Positions 21,506-33,265 are shown, counted from the first letter of the stretch. The stretch: 64,000 nt of DNA from Cyprinodon diabolis (GCA_030533445.1 CM060075.1:40389719-40453718); one strand, 5' to 3'. The notes: generated by a model from the sequence alone, not told the origin. Made by a program: numbers and translations.

Positions 21506-22445
21506 ATGGTTTCTGGAAAAGAAAAAACTAGAATGTGTCACCATTGTAACTTTGTGCTACTATCCTTATTTAGTTTAGTTATTAGTTAGTTATCTTAGTT
21601 ATTTTATCAGTATTATTTACTATCCTTACATCATTTGCATACACTTATACATTATGGTAGCTGCCCCTAAAATATATTCACAACTGCATAACTTTTATTT
21701 GACATGATTTTTTTTTTATTTATTGTGTTTGTGATGATTACATATGAGCTAGCTTTAAAACTAAAGCGTTTTTAATTCCTCTTTTGTACTTTTGGTCTAA
21801 AAAGTTATCATGCATTATTATAGCTAAGTTGTGAACCACTACCTGACATGAAAATGTTTTTTTTGGACATGAAAGAGGAAACTATGAATAAGATAATCTG
21901 TTGTGCAGCACATTTGTAAAAATATGCACTTGTGAAAGGTTAAAAAGTTACTCAACAGGCTTGGAGACACACAGAGTGCTTCTGTGTGGTTTTACTGCAT
22001 CCCTTTTTTGTGTTATGTAATATATTAAGTTAAGCACGACAGCAACTGTCATGCACAATAAAAAAACTAAGAAAGTAGTATGATTACAATTTTAAGCTTT
22101 TCTAATTCTTTAGGTCTATTCTTCTGGTGCATAAACATAAAAAGAAACAGAAGTTAATCTAGTTTCTTCTGGCTGGTTAAACAAAGCAGCTAAACCTCCG
22201 GTGGCATCTCACAAAGAGAAGTAAGGTGTAAACTCATTGCTTTCTTAAATATTGTAAACATAAAGCCATCATCTGCTTGAATTAAACCACAGTGCATCTG
22301 AGACACTAAATAATTAAAGAAGCTGGGCTAGTAAGAGGATCTGTAGAAGATTAACTGAAGAAGCAGTCTGTACATTTCGGATTAGATTAAGGAACAATTA
22401 ATCAGCTATATCTTGAGATATTAAGTAAAAACATGTGAAAATAGT

Positions 22446-23228
22446 GATGTTAAAAGGAACAGGAATAGACATTACAGGCTTTGCATGCTGGTCTAATAAT
22501 GCGATTGATTTCCAATCAATCAATTTTTTAGTTTACATGTTAATGAGAAAACAAAAACTCCAATGTTAATCTCTTTCCAAAAAGTGAAATGATTTTTTAA
22601 AAAGATCAAAATAAATAATAGTCTCTCAGTTCTATTTATTTAATAACACAGTAACACTTGCATATACTGCAAATGGAATCATTTTCTAAATGTGCTACAT
22701 AGATAAAGTTGATTGGATTGGATCTGGGTGAAATTCTTTCTTGGTTAAAGGAAATGATTGATGGCTTGAAGAAAACCAAAAGAAGCCTTTTCAAGTGACA
22801 TTCATTATTCAAGGGGTCCATTATGAGAGACAAACTGGCTTTCAAAAGCCAACCTTTTACAAGTGTAAAATAATTTAGGTAAGGGGTAATAGTTGTCCAA
22901 TAGTTGTCCATTGACAGATGTAAGGGACCAGAAGGCAACAACCATCTGCAAAGTTCATTCATTATCCTGCTTAAACTATACTCACTTTTAAAGAGAACCA
23001 GCTGCATGGATTATTAAAATCTCACTTTGTGACATGCTGCCACCTTAACTGTTTTGGTGAAACAACCTTTCTGCCAACTGGAGTTGAGCTAGCACAATAA
23101 TATAGAGGAACCAGGATATTTGAATGCATGTATTTATAGCTGTTCTACAAAATTTTTCAACTGATAGCCAGTAGCCAATAAGTTTAAGTATTCACCCCTG
23201 CTATAAAGCATTTATATTTAGGTATTTA
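22446..23228. other. no gene recognised
   Basis: AT-rich sequence. The minus frame 22636-23007 has no recognisable domain. Confidence 0.5.
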
Positions 23229-24043
23229 TGTCATAATCTGGCCTGTTTGCTCTCCCTTAATTAGTCATTCCTTTCACCTGTTGTTTTCCCTCCCTGCCTC
23301 AATTATAATTTATTCCTCTCACCTGTTTCCTCTTGGTTATATTCAGTTCAGCCTGAGCATTCAGTGCCAGGTCATTTCTTGTCTTTGTGTTAGTCCGTCT
23401 GTTCAGTTTTTGCCGTGGTTCATGTTCTGGATCCTAGCTGCCAGTGGAAAGAGGGTTTTTGTGTTTGTCTCGTCTCCTGATCGTCCACTGTTCCTCCCCT
23501 GCAGAGTCCTCCGGGTTTTTGGCTCAATATGTGGGGAGGTTCAGTTTTTATCCAGTAAGCCTGGCTCCAGGGAGGAGACCAGTTTAAAGGTCCTGCATCA
23601 AGTTCTGGTTCCACATCCTGTCTCGGCTACCCTCTTCCACTGAGCCTGCTCATCTGCACTGGATCCTGTCTGCTCCTGTGCGTGACCACCCGGTCACGCT
23701 TTTGGACCCTGTCAGACTCTAAACCCTCCTGGGAGCTTGTGGATGCCTGGAAGTCTGGATCCTGCTACCTGTTCTGTTCCTGCGTGTTCTGGATCCTGTT
23801 CCTGTCTGTTCAGGATCCCTGACCAGGAAAGGCTTCCAGCATGTCCTCTTGGACTGCAGCACTTGGGGACATTCTTGGACTGGACTGTTAAACCAGAGTG
23901 TCTGTGATTGGGCGGTGCCCCGCTCCCCATCCTGCAGAGTCCGTGAGCCACAGATCCACTTTAGTTTTTGTTTTATTTAAAAAAACTTTTTGAACATTCC
24001 AACCGACTGTCTCTCCTTGAATACTGGTTCCATCTGTCCTCCA
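23229..24043 (+). mobile_element. probable solo LTR, 815 bp
   Basis: Starts TGTCATAATCTGG, a typical start for fish Gypsy LTRs, and ends GTCCTCCA. A 4-base duplication ttta flanks it at 23225-23228 and 24044-24047. The C/T-rich body with 'cacctg' motifs, and 'actttttgaacattccaacc' near the 3' end, fits an LTR. The 3' boundary rests on a short duplication and could be off. Confidence 0.5.
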
Positions 24044-24047
24044 TTTA

Positions 24048-25714
24048 ATGAAAATCTAATGCTTTGCGTTACCTTCTCTTGCATAGGCAAACAAACCTGT
24101 TAATGGATTGTAAACTTTTTTTCTCCTTTAGTTCATAGTTCATCAGGGTTCAGTAACTCTCAAGCCTTTCTATAGAACATCTAACCCATTGCCAAATCAC
24201 AAAACAGGCTTTAATGGGATCGAAATTTTAATCCTATGTAATTCTGTTGGCTTGCACAATAGCAATCTGTTGTTGGAGTCCTGATGTACTTAACCCGCAT
24301 TTAACCAGCATTCAGGACCATCGTCCTGCACACATTCTAAGTAAGATGCTTTCAAACCATCTTTCCTCTCTGTCCAAAATCTAAACATTTTGGTCTGTCT
24401 TTTGTTCTTGACGTGGAAGTGTACCGCTGAATCTGTCCCAGAGTTACAGGCTCTTCTTTGCTGTGCCATGCAGTTGTGAAATTTGTTTTAGATTTCTCCA
24501 ACATAGGAGGCTGTACAGTGCTTACTGCACAGGACGCTGCTCAACATTGTTCTGTCTTTAAGCTGACCAAGTTGTAGTTTGAGTATGTTATTGGGTTTGA
24601 ACTTCACAAGTATGCAACGATTCCAGAACATCCTCTGAGTTTCTTCGAAATTCCTGAAACATATGGAATTAGTGTTTTTGTGGTGGGGAAAAAAAAAAAC
24701 TTTTCCTATTAATTACCTTTTACATATTATGATTCAGGAGGGCTAAATTTCATTCATTCAGGCCTCAGAGCTGCAAGGCTACAAGGTGTCCAAGGGAGAG
24801 AGGTTGTTCATCATGAAAACCTTTTTTCCACAACAGCAGGCAAAAAGAAGTGCTTGGGAGGATGGACCTCAAGGCTGCTTAGATACATCAGTGCTCCCTC
24901 TAGAGATTGCTCTGGTTCAAGCCAACAAAACTGACTAACTCTTTAACTGAGCAAAATTCTGGTTGCCTTCCAATTTAATCCCAGTTTTTTTGTTGCCAGG
25001 ATACAGATGACTGAGAATTTACACAGAAGTTTTTCAAAGTCTTCAGAACTTTTAATGATCTTGCTTAGAATGATAAATAAATCATAAATAACCAACAGTT
25101 AATTCTGCCACTGCCTGTCTCTCTCTCTGCTGTCTTCCGTTGTCTTCTTGATGCTGTTTTTGCTTTAATGATTTCTAATAAAACCTGGAGGATTAAATTA
25201 CTGTCAGCTGGATTCCATTCACTTAAAAGCTGAAGCAATGATTTCACGAGGTTTCCTTTATTTCTTTGTGAAAGAGGAATGAAAATGAATGCATACTGTA
25301 ATTATCAGATTTTATTACAATACAAAAGGATGTGGACCGTTCTGATACTTGTTTGTTGCTCTCCCTGGTTGGGGTGGCAAATATATTTTTTAATCATATA
25401 TTATTTGGACTGTCTAATATTGTTTATGAACACACGCTCTACTAACTGTGTGTTAGAACAATAACTGAAAGAGTGATTCCAGCTCAAATGGTCAAACAGA
25501 TAATTCTGCATATACATGGAATAAATTCACTACAACTTCTGTTCAAAATATAAGAGTTTATTAACAAAAACTATTCAGCTCCAAGTCAAACATATTTCAG
25601 TTAATATGCAGTAAGTAAGATAAAACCTTCCACTTCTCCATTAAAGTGCTATAAAGCAACTCTACTAACCAAATTTGTCATTTTATGATAGAAAATATCC
25701 AGAAATTAAGATTA
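24048..25714. other. no gene recognised
   Basis: Intergenic. Small frames at 25065-25247 and 25279-25464 show nothing supportable. Confidence 0.55.
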
Positions 25715-25719
25715 CTGAG
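25715..25719. repeat. target-site duplication ctgag (left)
   Basis: The same five bases follow the right LTR at 31852-31856. Confidence 0.9.
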
Positions 25720-26342
25720 TGTTACGCCCCCCCAAGGTCTAGGGGTCTTGGAGAAGCAACATAAATAATGTCTGGAGTAGTTCAGGGGAAGTTTAAAATT
25801 ATTTATTACAAAAAGATGGTTAAACAGCCCCAAAACACAATATAGCTTAACTCAGTTAAAACAAAACAACAAAAAAGGTAAGGGCAAACAAATTCAAGAT
25901 TGGCTGAGAGTAAATAAAATTACAAACTGCCCAAAAACAGTCAGACTAAGTTTTAACACAAAAACTAACCAAATGAAAAGACAAAGGGAGCACCAAACCT
26001 CCCAAACACAAGCTACTAGCTTGAACAAGTCCACCTAAAGCAGACTAAGCAAAGTACATACAAAGCCAGTGCAAAGAGCTCTTTCATCCCAAAACAGATG
26101 CAAAACAAGATGGGGGAACAGCTTAACAAAACCCTCCAAATAGCTGTCCCCAAACTGAAAGCTTCTCAAGAGCCTTTTATAAGGTGCAGGTGGGCCTCAT
26201 CAGCACTCTGATTGGCTTGACACGCTTCTGCTGCTCCAATCATGTCACTGCAGTCCTCAGGCAGCCACCAAGGGAGTTCTGTCAGAGCTGAACCTGCATA
26301 AGAAAAGGCCTGCACAGTCTTATAAGGCCAGGGGCCGTAACA
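25720..26342 (-). repeat. 3' LTR of the Gmr1-type element
   Basis: TG...CA ends. On the minus strand it contains a TATAAAAGG box (complement near 26175-26183) and an AATAAA (complement near 25802), so promoter and polyadenylation signals are both present. Confidence 0.92.
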
Positions 26343-26354
26343 CTCCCCCCCTTA
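26343..26354 (-). other. polypurine tract
   Basis: Plus-strand ctcccccccttaa reads as an AAGGGGGGGAG purine run on the minus strand directly before the 3' LTR. This is the expected primer for second-strand synthesis. Confidence 0.8.
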
Positions 26355-26438
26355 AATTACAAAACCAAGTTTTGTATACATTTTGTCAAAAAAAAAAATC
26401 CCCCCCCCAAAAAAACACAAAAAAAAAAACAAGCATAC

Positions 26439-29400
26439 TCACATCCTGGAAAGGCCATCTGCAAGAACATTTTCTGTTCCTTTCTTATGTCGAATGTTCA
26501 GATTGTATTCTTGTAAAAGTATTGCCCAACGCATAAGACGCTGATTGTGGTTGTACATGCGTGAAAGAAATACTAGTGGATTATGATCAGTGAATACATC
26601 AATCGGTAAACTACTGGAACCAAGATAAACATGGAAGTGCTGAAGAGCCAACAACAGAGCCAAGGTTTCCTTTTCAATGGTGGAATAGTTTAGCTGATGT
26701 TTGTTAAACTTGCGAGAGAAATAGGAAACAGGATGATTTAAACCCTGCAAATCGTCCTGTAAGAGTACTGCACCAGCCCCAACAGCGCTGGCATCCACTT
26801 CCAGCTTGAAAGGTCTGGTCAAATCAGGTGCAGCTAGTACTGGTGTGTGGCAAAGAATACTCTTAGCACTTTCAAAAGCATTCTGGCATTCATGTGACCA
26901 AACAAAGTCAGTCTTTGGGCTAAGTAGATTGGTTAATGGTTGAACTACTGAGGAGAAATTTCGGCAAAAGTTGCGGTAGTAGCCAACCATGCCCAGAAAT
27001 CGTCGCAGCTCACGACGTGTTTTGGGTGTGGGATAATCATTAATCGCCACAACTTTGGCATTGAGGGGACGAACTTGACCTTGTCCCACCTCTCTGCCCA
27101 AGTATGTCACAGTGGCCTTGCCAAATTCACATTTTGCAAGGTTAAGGCTCAAGGAAGCTTGGGCCAACCTGTGAAATACCTTATACAGTGTTTGCAAATG
27201 TTCCTGCCAGGTTTCAGTATAAACCACAAGATCGTCTAAGTAAGCGCTGCAGTTGGAGATTCCATGCAATACTGTATTTATCAGCCTCTGAAAAGTAGCT
27301 GGAGCATTACACATACCAAAAGCCATAACGTTATACTGCAAAAAGTTATCTGGGGTCACAAAAGCGGAAATGTCGGAAGCCCTTTGAGTTAAGGGGACTT
27401 GCCAATAGCCCTTGAGAAGGTCCAACTTAGTGACATATTTTGCAGTTCCAATATTGTCCACACAGTCTTCAATCCTGGGGAGAGGGTAAGCATCAGGTAC
27501 AGTGACAGAATTGACCTTACGATAGTCTGTGATAAAGCGTGGTGAACCATCGGACTTGGTTTCTAACAAACACGGCGAGCTCCAGGGACTTTGACTAGGT
27601 TTGGCTAAACCATGTTCCAACAGGTATGCAGTCTCCTGTTTCATTAGAGAACGTTTTATGGGATTAGCACGGTACGGATGCTGTTTGATGGGTCTAGCAT
27701 TTTGAACGTCTATGTCATGTTCAAGAACTGTTGTACGTGTTGGTACATCATTAAATAAACACGTATGTTTACCAATGAGGTCCATTACATCCTTTTGTTG
27801 CTCAGAGGATAAGTGGTCGAGATGGCTCTGCAGAGATTTTAGCATCTCTGTGTTCGTAAGGCGAGGACTAGAATAGATGGGATAATTCATTCTTAAGCCA
27901 TCAGCATTATTCAGTTCCTCTACTGCTAGTGAAGTAGTGACCGCAACTTGAGCACACACTTCATTAGATTCTGATGCAGATCGAGAGTTGTACAACTTAA
28001 GCATGTTCACATGGCAGACACGACTTGTGCGCCGCCGATTAGGGGTACCAATAACATAATCATTCTCCCCTACTTTCTCTAGGATTTCATAAGGGCCATG
28101 AAATTTGGCAGACAAGGCCGAGCCAGAAACTGGTAGGAGTGCAACAACCTGATCTCCTACTTTAAAAACTCTTTTGACAGATGTTTTATCATAGTTATGC
28201 TTCATTTTTCTCTGGGATTCAACTAGATGCTTTTTAGCTAGAGCATTAGCTTGACGCAGGCGCTCACGAAAAGCTTGCACGTACCTGGTCACACTTTTTT
28301 TAGAACCTTCTGCAGGAACCAGGAAGGTTTCTTTCAAAGCTCTTAAAGGGCCACGAGGTGTGTGACCAAACACTAGTTCTGCTGGACTGAAACCAAGGGA
28401 TTCCTGGACAGCTTCCCTAGCAGCAAACAATACAAAAGGGACCCCCTCATCCCAACTTTTTTCAGTTTCCAAGCAGTACTTGCGTAGCATTGACTTTAAG
28501 GTCTGATGCCACCGTTCCAGAGCGCCTTGGGATTCTGGGTGGTAAGCAGATGAAACCACATGCTTAATGTTTAGAGTTTTAGCTACCTGTTTGAACAATT
28601 TTGATTGGAAGTTTGTTCCCTGATCCGTTTGTAAAGTTTTAGGTAACCCAAACACAGAGAAGAACTTTGTCAGAGCTTTAACCACAGATTTGGCTGTAAT
28701 TTTACTCAAAGGGATGGCTTCAGGGAATCGTGTTGCAGCACACATTATTGTGAGCAAATATTGATTTCCACCCTTTGTTCTGGGTAGAGGTCCAACACAG
28801 TCTACTATAACATGGTCAAATGGTTGGTCTATGACCGGAATAGGGCACAACGGAGCAGGTGGTATTACCTGATTTGGCTTTCCAGCAATTTGGCACACAT
28901 GACAACTACGACAGAACTTTGAAACATCACGTTTCATACCAGGCCAGAAAAAGTGCTTTAGTAGAAGTTGGTATGTCTTGGTAACACCTAAGTGACCAGA
29001 CCACTGGCTTTCATGAGCCAGAGACAGAACTTTCTGTCTATATGTGGTTGGTATAACAATCTGTTTCACTTTACACCAGTCTGAGCTCCCTGCACCCGAT
29101 GAAGACCATTGACGCATTAAAACACCATGTTCCACAACATAAGCTTGTTTCTCTTTATTGGCTAGTTCAGCACTTACCACATTCTTGAAACATCTTTGTA
29201 ATGTTTCATCAGCTTGTTGAGCAGATTGCAAATGTTGTCTGGTGAGAGGGATGGATGCTTTCTCCCAAAGTGGACCAGGCTCCTCCAGCACCACCACATC
29301 CGGAATTAACGGAATACTGTCACTTTTGGTTGTTGCCTCCTCCTCACTAGAAAGTGGAGACATCAAAATAGAGTCAGAAATGGCAATATCAGGGGCTTTG

Positions 29401-31142
29401 AGTGCCTGTGCACGGGTGACCACACAGGCTGGGTACAGCCCAGGGTCTGAAGTTTCTTGGGTTGTCTGGTTTAAAGGATTATCTAATACCTCTAAAGTGG
29501 GAAGTACCAGACCTCCAGCAATGTCATTCCCCATTAGTATAGCCACACCATCTATGGGTAAGTCTGGGCTGACAGCAACAGGGAAAAATCCTGTGATAAG
29601 TTTTGACTTTATATAAACCCTGTGGACTGGTCTTGGAGCGTAGCCCATCTCTATCCCCCTCAGAACAGAGTTGTATCCACATGCACTCTCATGTGAAAAA
29701 GGTAAAACATTTGAGAGAATGACTGACTGGGAGCCCCCAGTGTCTCTCAGGATGCGTACTGGCTTCAAATCAGAGGCATCAGCTGTCAGTGAGATTAAGC
29801 CATCAAAAATGAAAGGTTCAAAACAGGGATCAGGTAATTTGTCACCACAACCAGTGCTCTTATTGCGGGGTTCCTTTTTAACAAAACCAACACCTTTAGT
29901 CTGTTGGGAATTTTGCTGCGTTTTGCGTTTTAAAGCTAAACAATCAGCGATGACATGTCCAGGTTTGTGACAATAGAAACATTCCCTGCTTTCTTTTGGA
30001 ACTGTGGCTTTAGCCATCCGGGTATGTGGCACAGCATTAACACGTGACTTTTCATTAAGAACGAAAGCTGACTTATGAGTAAGCACATACTCATCTGCAA
30101 GAACAGCTGCAGAGGCTAGAGTGTTCACTTTCTGTTCATTTAAATACAACACCACACGGTCTGGAATACACTTCTTAAAGTCTTCCAACAATATTAGCTC
30201 ACGTAAAGCATCATAATTGTTGACTTTGGAAGCAGCACCCCACTTATCAAAGAGAACACCCTTCTCTCTAGCAAACTCAACATAGGTTTGTTCAGCAGTT
30301 TTCTTTTGCTGTCGAAACCTTTGTCTATATGCTTCTGGAACCAACTCATAAGCTTGTAAGACAGCAGCTTTAACCCGATCATAATCTAAACTATCCTTTA
30401 AAGGAAGCGCTGCCAACACCTCTTGAGCTTTACCAGAAAACTTACACTGTAACAAAAGAGGCCAGGTTTCCCTAGGCCATTGTAAAGCACCAGCAACGCG
30501 CTCAAATGCTGCAAAGTATGAGTCAACCTCAGATTCTCTGAAAACAGGTACTAACGAAATACACTTACTAATATCGAATGGCATCGCAGACATGGAGGTG
30601 GAACCTGGTGTGACAGAGGCGGGGGGGGCTCGATTCTGGGCCTCCAGCTCAAGCTTGCGCAGCTGTATAGCCTTATCAGCCTCTATTTCCAGCCTCCTGA
30701 TCTCTAGCTCCATTTGAGCTCTCCTGTCCTGGGCTTTTTCCTCTGCCTCCATCTGGAGACGTGCCAACCTCACCTTCAAACGCGCTCCATCTCGTCCTTC
30801 TGAGCTCACAGAAGACTGTGGATCATAGCGAGGAAGTGTACGAGGTGTCTTTCCCCAGTCACTCACTGCTGCCTCCACACTAGGAACATCTTTGAGATCC
30901 TTCTCAAACAAGGCCTGTTGGCTTGGCACTGCAGCAGCCTCAGGGAGATCAGGCCCTTTAATCACACCAATCCCCACCAACCTATCCACTATAAGAGCCT
31001 TTAGGTCCCCTTTAAGGACCTGTTTTGGGACCTGCAACTTAAAATGCTCCACAATTTGCAGCAATTCACACTTGCGGCAGCTATCTATAAGCTCAAGAGA
31101 AGGGTCGGCTAAAAAGCGCTCCAGACTGAATGGAACTGACAT
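26439..31142 (-). CDS. Gmr1-type Gag-Pol polyprotein
   Basis: The frame is open from within the LTR (31244), but the likely start is the Met of MSVPFSLERF at 31142. It lies after the primer site and has an A at -3; it gives 1,567 residues. Domains in order (approximate residues): coiled, charged gag with a capsid region of the type linked to SCAN domains (about 190-350); CCHC knuckle CFYCHKPGHVIADC (386); protease with DTGGSQ (465); integrase HHCC finger (712-750); integrase core with D in VIVDCVGPLP, D in QTDQGTNF and E in GALERWHQ (778-875); reverse transcriptase with FITDYRKVNS and YLDDLVV (1200-1300); RNase H with LEVDASAVGAG and FTDHNPL (1445-1520). Ends LADGLSRM, with TGA at 26439-26441. 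No stop or frameshift, so it could be active. Integrase before RT is the notable feature. Confidence 0.93.
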   Translation of the reverse strand: MSVPFSLERFLADPSLELIDSCRKCELLQIVEHFKLQVPKQVLKGDLKALIVDRLVGIGVIKGPDLPEAAAVPSQQALFEKDLKDVPSVEAAVSDWGKTPRTLPRYDPQSSVSSEGRDGARLKVRLARLQMEAEEKAQDRRAQMELEIRRLEIEADKAIQLRKLELEAQNRAPPASVTPGSTSMSAMPFDISKCISLVPVFRESEVDSYFAAFERVAGALQWPRETWPLLLQCKFSGKAQEVLAALPLKDSLDYDRVKAAVLQAYELVPEAYRQRFRQQKKTAEQTYVEFAREKGVLFDKWGAASKVNNYDALRELILLEDFKKCIPDRVVLYLNEQKVNTLASAAVLADEYVLTHKSAFVLNEKSRVNAVPHTRMAKATVPKESRECFYCHKPGHVIADCLALKRKTQQNSQQTKGVGFVKKEPRNKSTGCGDKLPDPCFEPFIFDGLISLTADASDLKPVRILRDTGGSQSVILSNVLPFSHESACGYNSVLRGIEMGYAPRPVHRVYIKSKLITGFFPVAVSPDLPIDGVAILMGNDIAGGLVLPTLEVLDNPLNQTTQETSDPGLYPACVVTRAQALKAPDIAISDSILMSPLSSEEEATTKSDSIPLIPDVVVLEEPGPLWEKASIPLTRQHLQSAQQADETLQRCFKNVVSAELANKEKQAYVVEHGVLMRQWSSSGAGSSDWCKVKQIVIPTTYRQKVLSLAHESQWSGHLGVTKTYQLLLKHFFWPGMKRDVSKFCRSCHVCQIAGKPNQVIPPAPLCPIPVIDQPFDHVIVDCVGPLPRTKGGNQYLLTIMCAATRFPEAIPLSKITAKSVVKALTKFFSVFGLPKTLQTDQGTNFQSKLFKQVAKTLNIKHVVSSAYHPESQGALERWHQTLKSMLRKYCLETEKSWDEGVPFVLFAAREAVQESLGFSPAELVFGHTPRGPLRALKETFLVPAEGSKKSVTRYVQAFRERLRQANALAKKHLVESQRKMKHNYDKTSVKRVFKVGDQVVALLPVSGSALSAKFHGPYEILEKVGENDYVIGTPNRRRTSRVCHVNMLKLYNSRSASESNEVCAQVAVTTSLAVEELNNADGLRMNYPIYSSPRLTNTEMLKSLQSHLDHLSSEQQKDVMDLIGKHTCLFNDVPTRTTVLEHDIDVQNARPIKQHPYRANPIKRSLMKQETAYLLEHGLAKPSQSPWSSPCLLETKSDGSPRFITDYRKVNSVTVPDAYPLPRIEDCVDNIGTAKYVTKLDLLKGYWQVPLTQRASDISAFVTPDNFLQYNVMAFGMCNAPATFQRLINTVLHGISNCSAYLDDLVVYTETWQEHLQTLYKVFHRLAQASLSLNLAKCEFGKATVTYLGREVGQGQVRPLNAKVVAINDYPTPKTRRELRRFLGMVGYYRNFCRNFSSVVQPLTNLLSPKTDFVWSHECQNAFESAKSILCHTPVLAAPDLTRPFKLEVDASAVGAGAVLLQDDLQGLNHPVSYFSRKFNKHQLNYSTIEKETLALLLALQHFHVYLGSSSLPIDVFTDHNPLVFLSRMYNHNQRLMRWAILLQEYNLNIRHKKGTENVLADGLSRM

Positions 31143-31207
31143 GGTTCCTGGATACAGCCAACTCAAAAATGTCCCCCTTAAATCTGGAAAAAGGGATCCT
31201 AAGAGTA

Positions 31208-31228
31208 TCCCGGACAAGCCCCCAATTA
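31208..31228 (-). other. primer-binding site, tRNA-Pro type
   Basis: On the minus strand the bases just inside the 5' LTR read TTGGGGGCTTGTCCGGGAT. This matches the usual proline-tRNA primer site (TGGGGGCTCGTCCGGGAT) with one mismatch. Confidence 0.8.
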
Positions 31229-31851
31229 TGTTACGCCCCCCCAAGGTCTAGGGGTCTTGGAGAAGCAACATAAATAATGTCTGGAGTAGTTCAGGGGAAG
31301 TTTAAAATTATTTATTACAAAAAGATGGTTAAACAGCCCCAAAACACAATATAGCTTAACTCAGTTAAAACAAAACAACAAAAAAGGTAAGGGCAAACAA
31401 ATTCAAGATTGGCTGAGAGTAAATAAAATTACAAACTGCCCAAAAACAGTCAGACTAAGTTTTAACACAAAAACTAACCAAATGAAAAGACAAAGGGAGC
31501 ACCAAACCTCCCAAACACAAGCTACTAGCTTGAACAAGTCCACCTAAAGCAGACTAAGCAAAGTACATACAAAGCCAGTGCAAAGAGCTCTTTCATCCCA
31601 AAACAGATGCAAAACAAGATGGGGGAACAGCTTAACAAAACCCTCCAAATAGCTGTCCCCAAACTGAAAGCTTCTCAAGAGCCTTTTATAAGGTGCAGGT
31701 GGGCCTCATCAGCACTCTGATTGGCTTGACACGCTTCTGCTGCTCCAATCATGTCACTGCAGTCCTCAGGCAGCCACCAAGGGAGTTCTGTCAGAGCTGA
31801 ACCTGCATAAGAAAAGGCCTGCACAGTCTTATAAGGCCAGGGGCCGTAACA
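31229..31851 (-). repeat. 5' LTR of the Gmr1-type element
   Basis: Same length and, as far as I can read, the same sequence as 25720-26342. It would drive minus-strand transcription of the polyprotein. Confidence 0.92.
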
Positions 31852-31856
31852 CTGAG

Positions 31857-33265
31857 ACATGAAGAGAGATTCTTTTTCTATGTCGTTAATGCATTTGGGG
31901 AGCCGCTTTGACGGCAGCAAGGCCTCGGACACTACATCCCTCCCCTAACTCTCAGGCTCTGTTGGTCTAAAACAGTTTTCTGTCTTTTTTGTTCATACTA
32001 CAAAAGTGCTTGGATGATAATTGCTGTAAGGTCTGCAAACCATCTGTCTGTGCTTTGAAAAAGTGAAAATAGGCTGAGGCTCAGACATAACTGCTTCTTA
32101 GTTCCCATAATTTGGGAAGTAAGAAGCAAGTTTCAACTAACACTCCCATTTATGCTTATTTCTGTTTAAAACTGGTGTGTACTTTGTTTTTTGGAAAATA
32201 AATATCTACAAAAAAACAAAGAGATGTTTGCTTTATATTTATTGTCAGAAAGAAACAAGTAAATTGATTATAGATGAGAACAAAACAGTGAAAAGTTGTT
32301 AAGGCTCAATCAAATGGCTTTTATACTAAAAGTAAAATATATCTAGTTAACTTTTAAACCCCATTCACATGTAAAAGAGAAAGTCAAGAAAATGCAACGG
32401 TTTACATTTTGCAGAGGTGAGTAATAATGGTTCTGGAAGTTAATAAGTTTGTACAGATATCAGTCCCAAACATTTGGATTTCCATTGCCACAACACAGAC
32501 GGGGGCTCAATCCAGGTACCTCAGGTGTGGCTCCTAGCTCCTGTTGGTTGTTCCTATCCCTTTATCCTAGTAGAATCAAAACTAACAACACTATTCAGAG
32601 TAGAAAAGGACCTCTGGACTGCTGTGTTGAATCCAAACAGCCTTTGAAATTATTATGGGAGTGACACATACAAGAATTGTGCTGGTTAAATTATGACCGC
32701 CATTATGAAGCTGGAGTTCTTACTTTCTTAATTCAAATTTTCACAAGTGGAGTTCCTTCTTTCTTAATTCAAATTTTCACAACTGTGATATTTTACTGGA
32801 AGCTATCACGCTTTGCATGTGTAACTCCAATGCCTTGATTCCCATCATGCCGAGCTTGAATGACTTCTTGCACAAAATACACTGTACCTTATATACATTC
32901 CCTAGTACTGGTTTTAGACATGCAAAAAATTCTTGGCTGGATAGCCAATTTTCATTTAATTTAAACTTCCCGAAATGTTCCAGATAAAACACTAAGGCAG
33001 GGATCAAATTTGAAATATAAAAATATTTTGGATGTCCTGGTTAAAATGAAGAATCAAAACAAAGAATATAGATGGATTTTTGTTCCATATTTTGTGTCTT
33101 TTAAGAACATGGCACTAACTTGTTTAATTTATTTCACTTTATTAAATCAGCCTAAAAAAAAAAAGTCAGTTCTTCTGTGAATGCCACTGGATTTTGTTGC
33201 ATTTGCAACTGAATCAAACCACAACCAAATATATGACTGAAAGAAGATCAAAAATGTGTGCTTCA
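31857..33265. other. no gene recognised; C run at 33266-33280
   Basis: AT-rich intergenic sequence. Frames at 32449-32664 and 32777-33007 show no recognisable domain. Confidence 0.55.

Larger units (their letters stand above)
17187..22445 (+). repeat. degenerate three-copy tandem array
   Basis: A composite unit (A-rich leader, SINE, then a roughly 850-bp segment starting 'tttctggaaaa') occurs three times: 17187-18540, 18992-19935 (leader missing) and 20060-22445 (interrupted by a hAT). Matching landmarks are 'gaaagactaggat' at 17288 and 20156, 'ggaaatgaaagagggaacta' at 18003 and 19500, and 'cttctggctggttaaacaaa' at 18320, 19817 and 22168. No copy has a conserved long frame. Confidence 0.8.
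25720..31851 (-). mobile_element. complete Gmr1-type Gypsy LTR retrotransposon
   Basis: A 6,132-bp element with two 623-bp LTRs (25720-26342 and 31229-31851) and a ctgag duplication. It is transcribed on the minus strand, so its 5' LTR is on the right. The LTRs have equal length and I saw no difference reading them side by side, implying recent insertion. The internal part is one long gag-pol frame with integrase before reverse transcriptase. This is the Gmr1 arrangement, first described in cod, in which a Gypsy-type RT has a Copia-like gene order. No envelope gene is present. Confidence 0.93.

Noticed and set aside
26439..31244. Endogenous retrovirus with envelope
   Set aside because: No envelope frame or transmembrane domain follows the RNase H; the 3' LTR begins about 100 bp after the stop.
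29242..31251. Plus-strand open frames within the Gmr1 element
   Set aside because: They are antisense shadows of the long minus-strand polyprotein.
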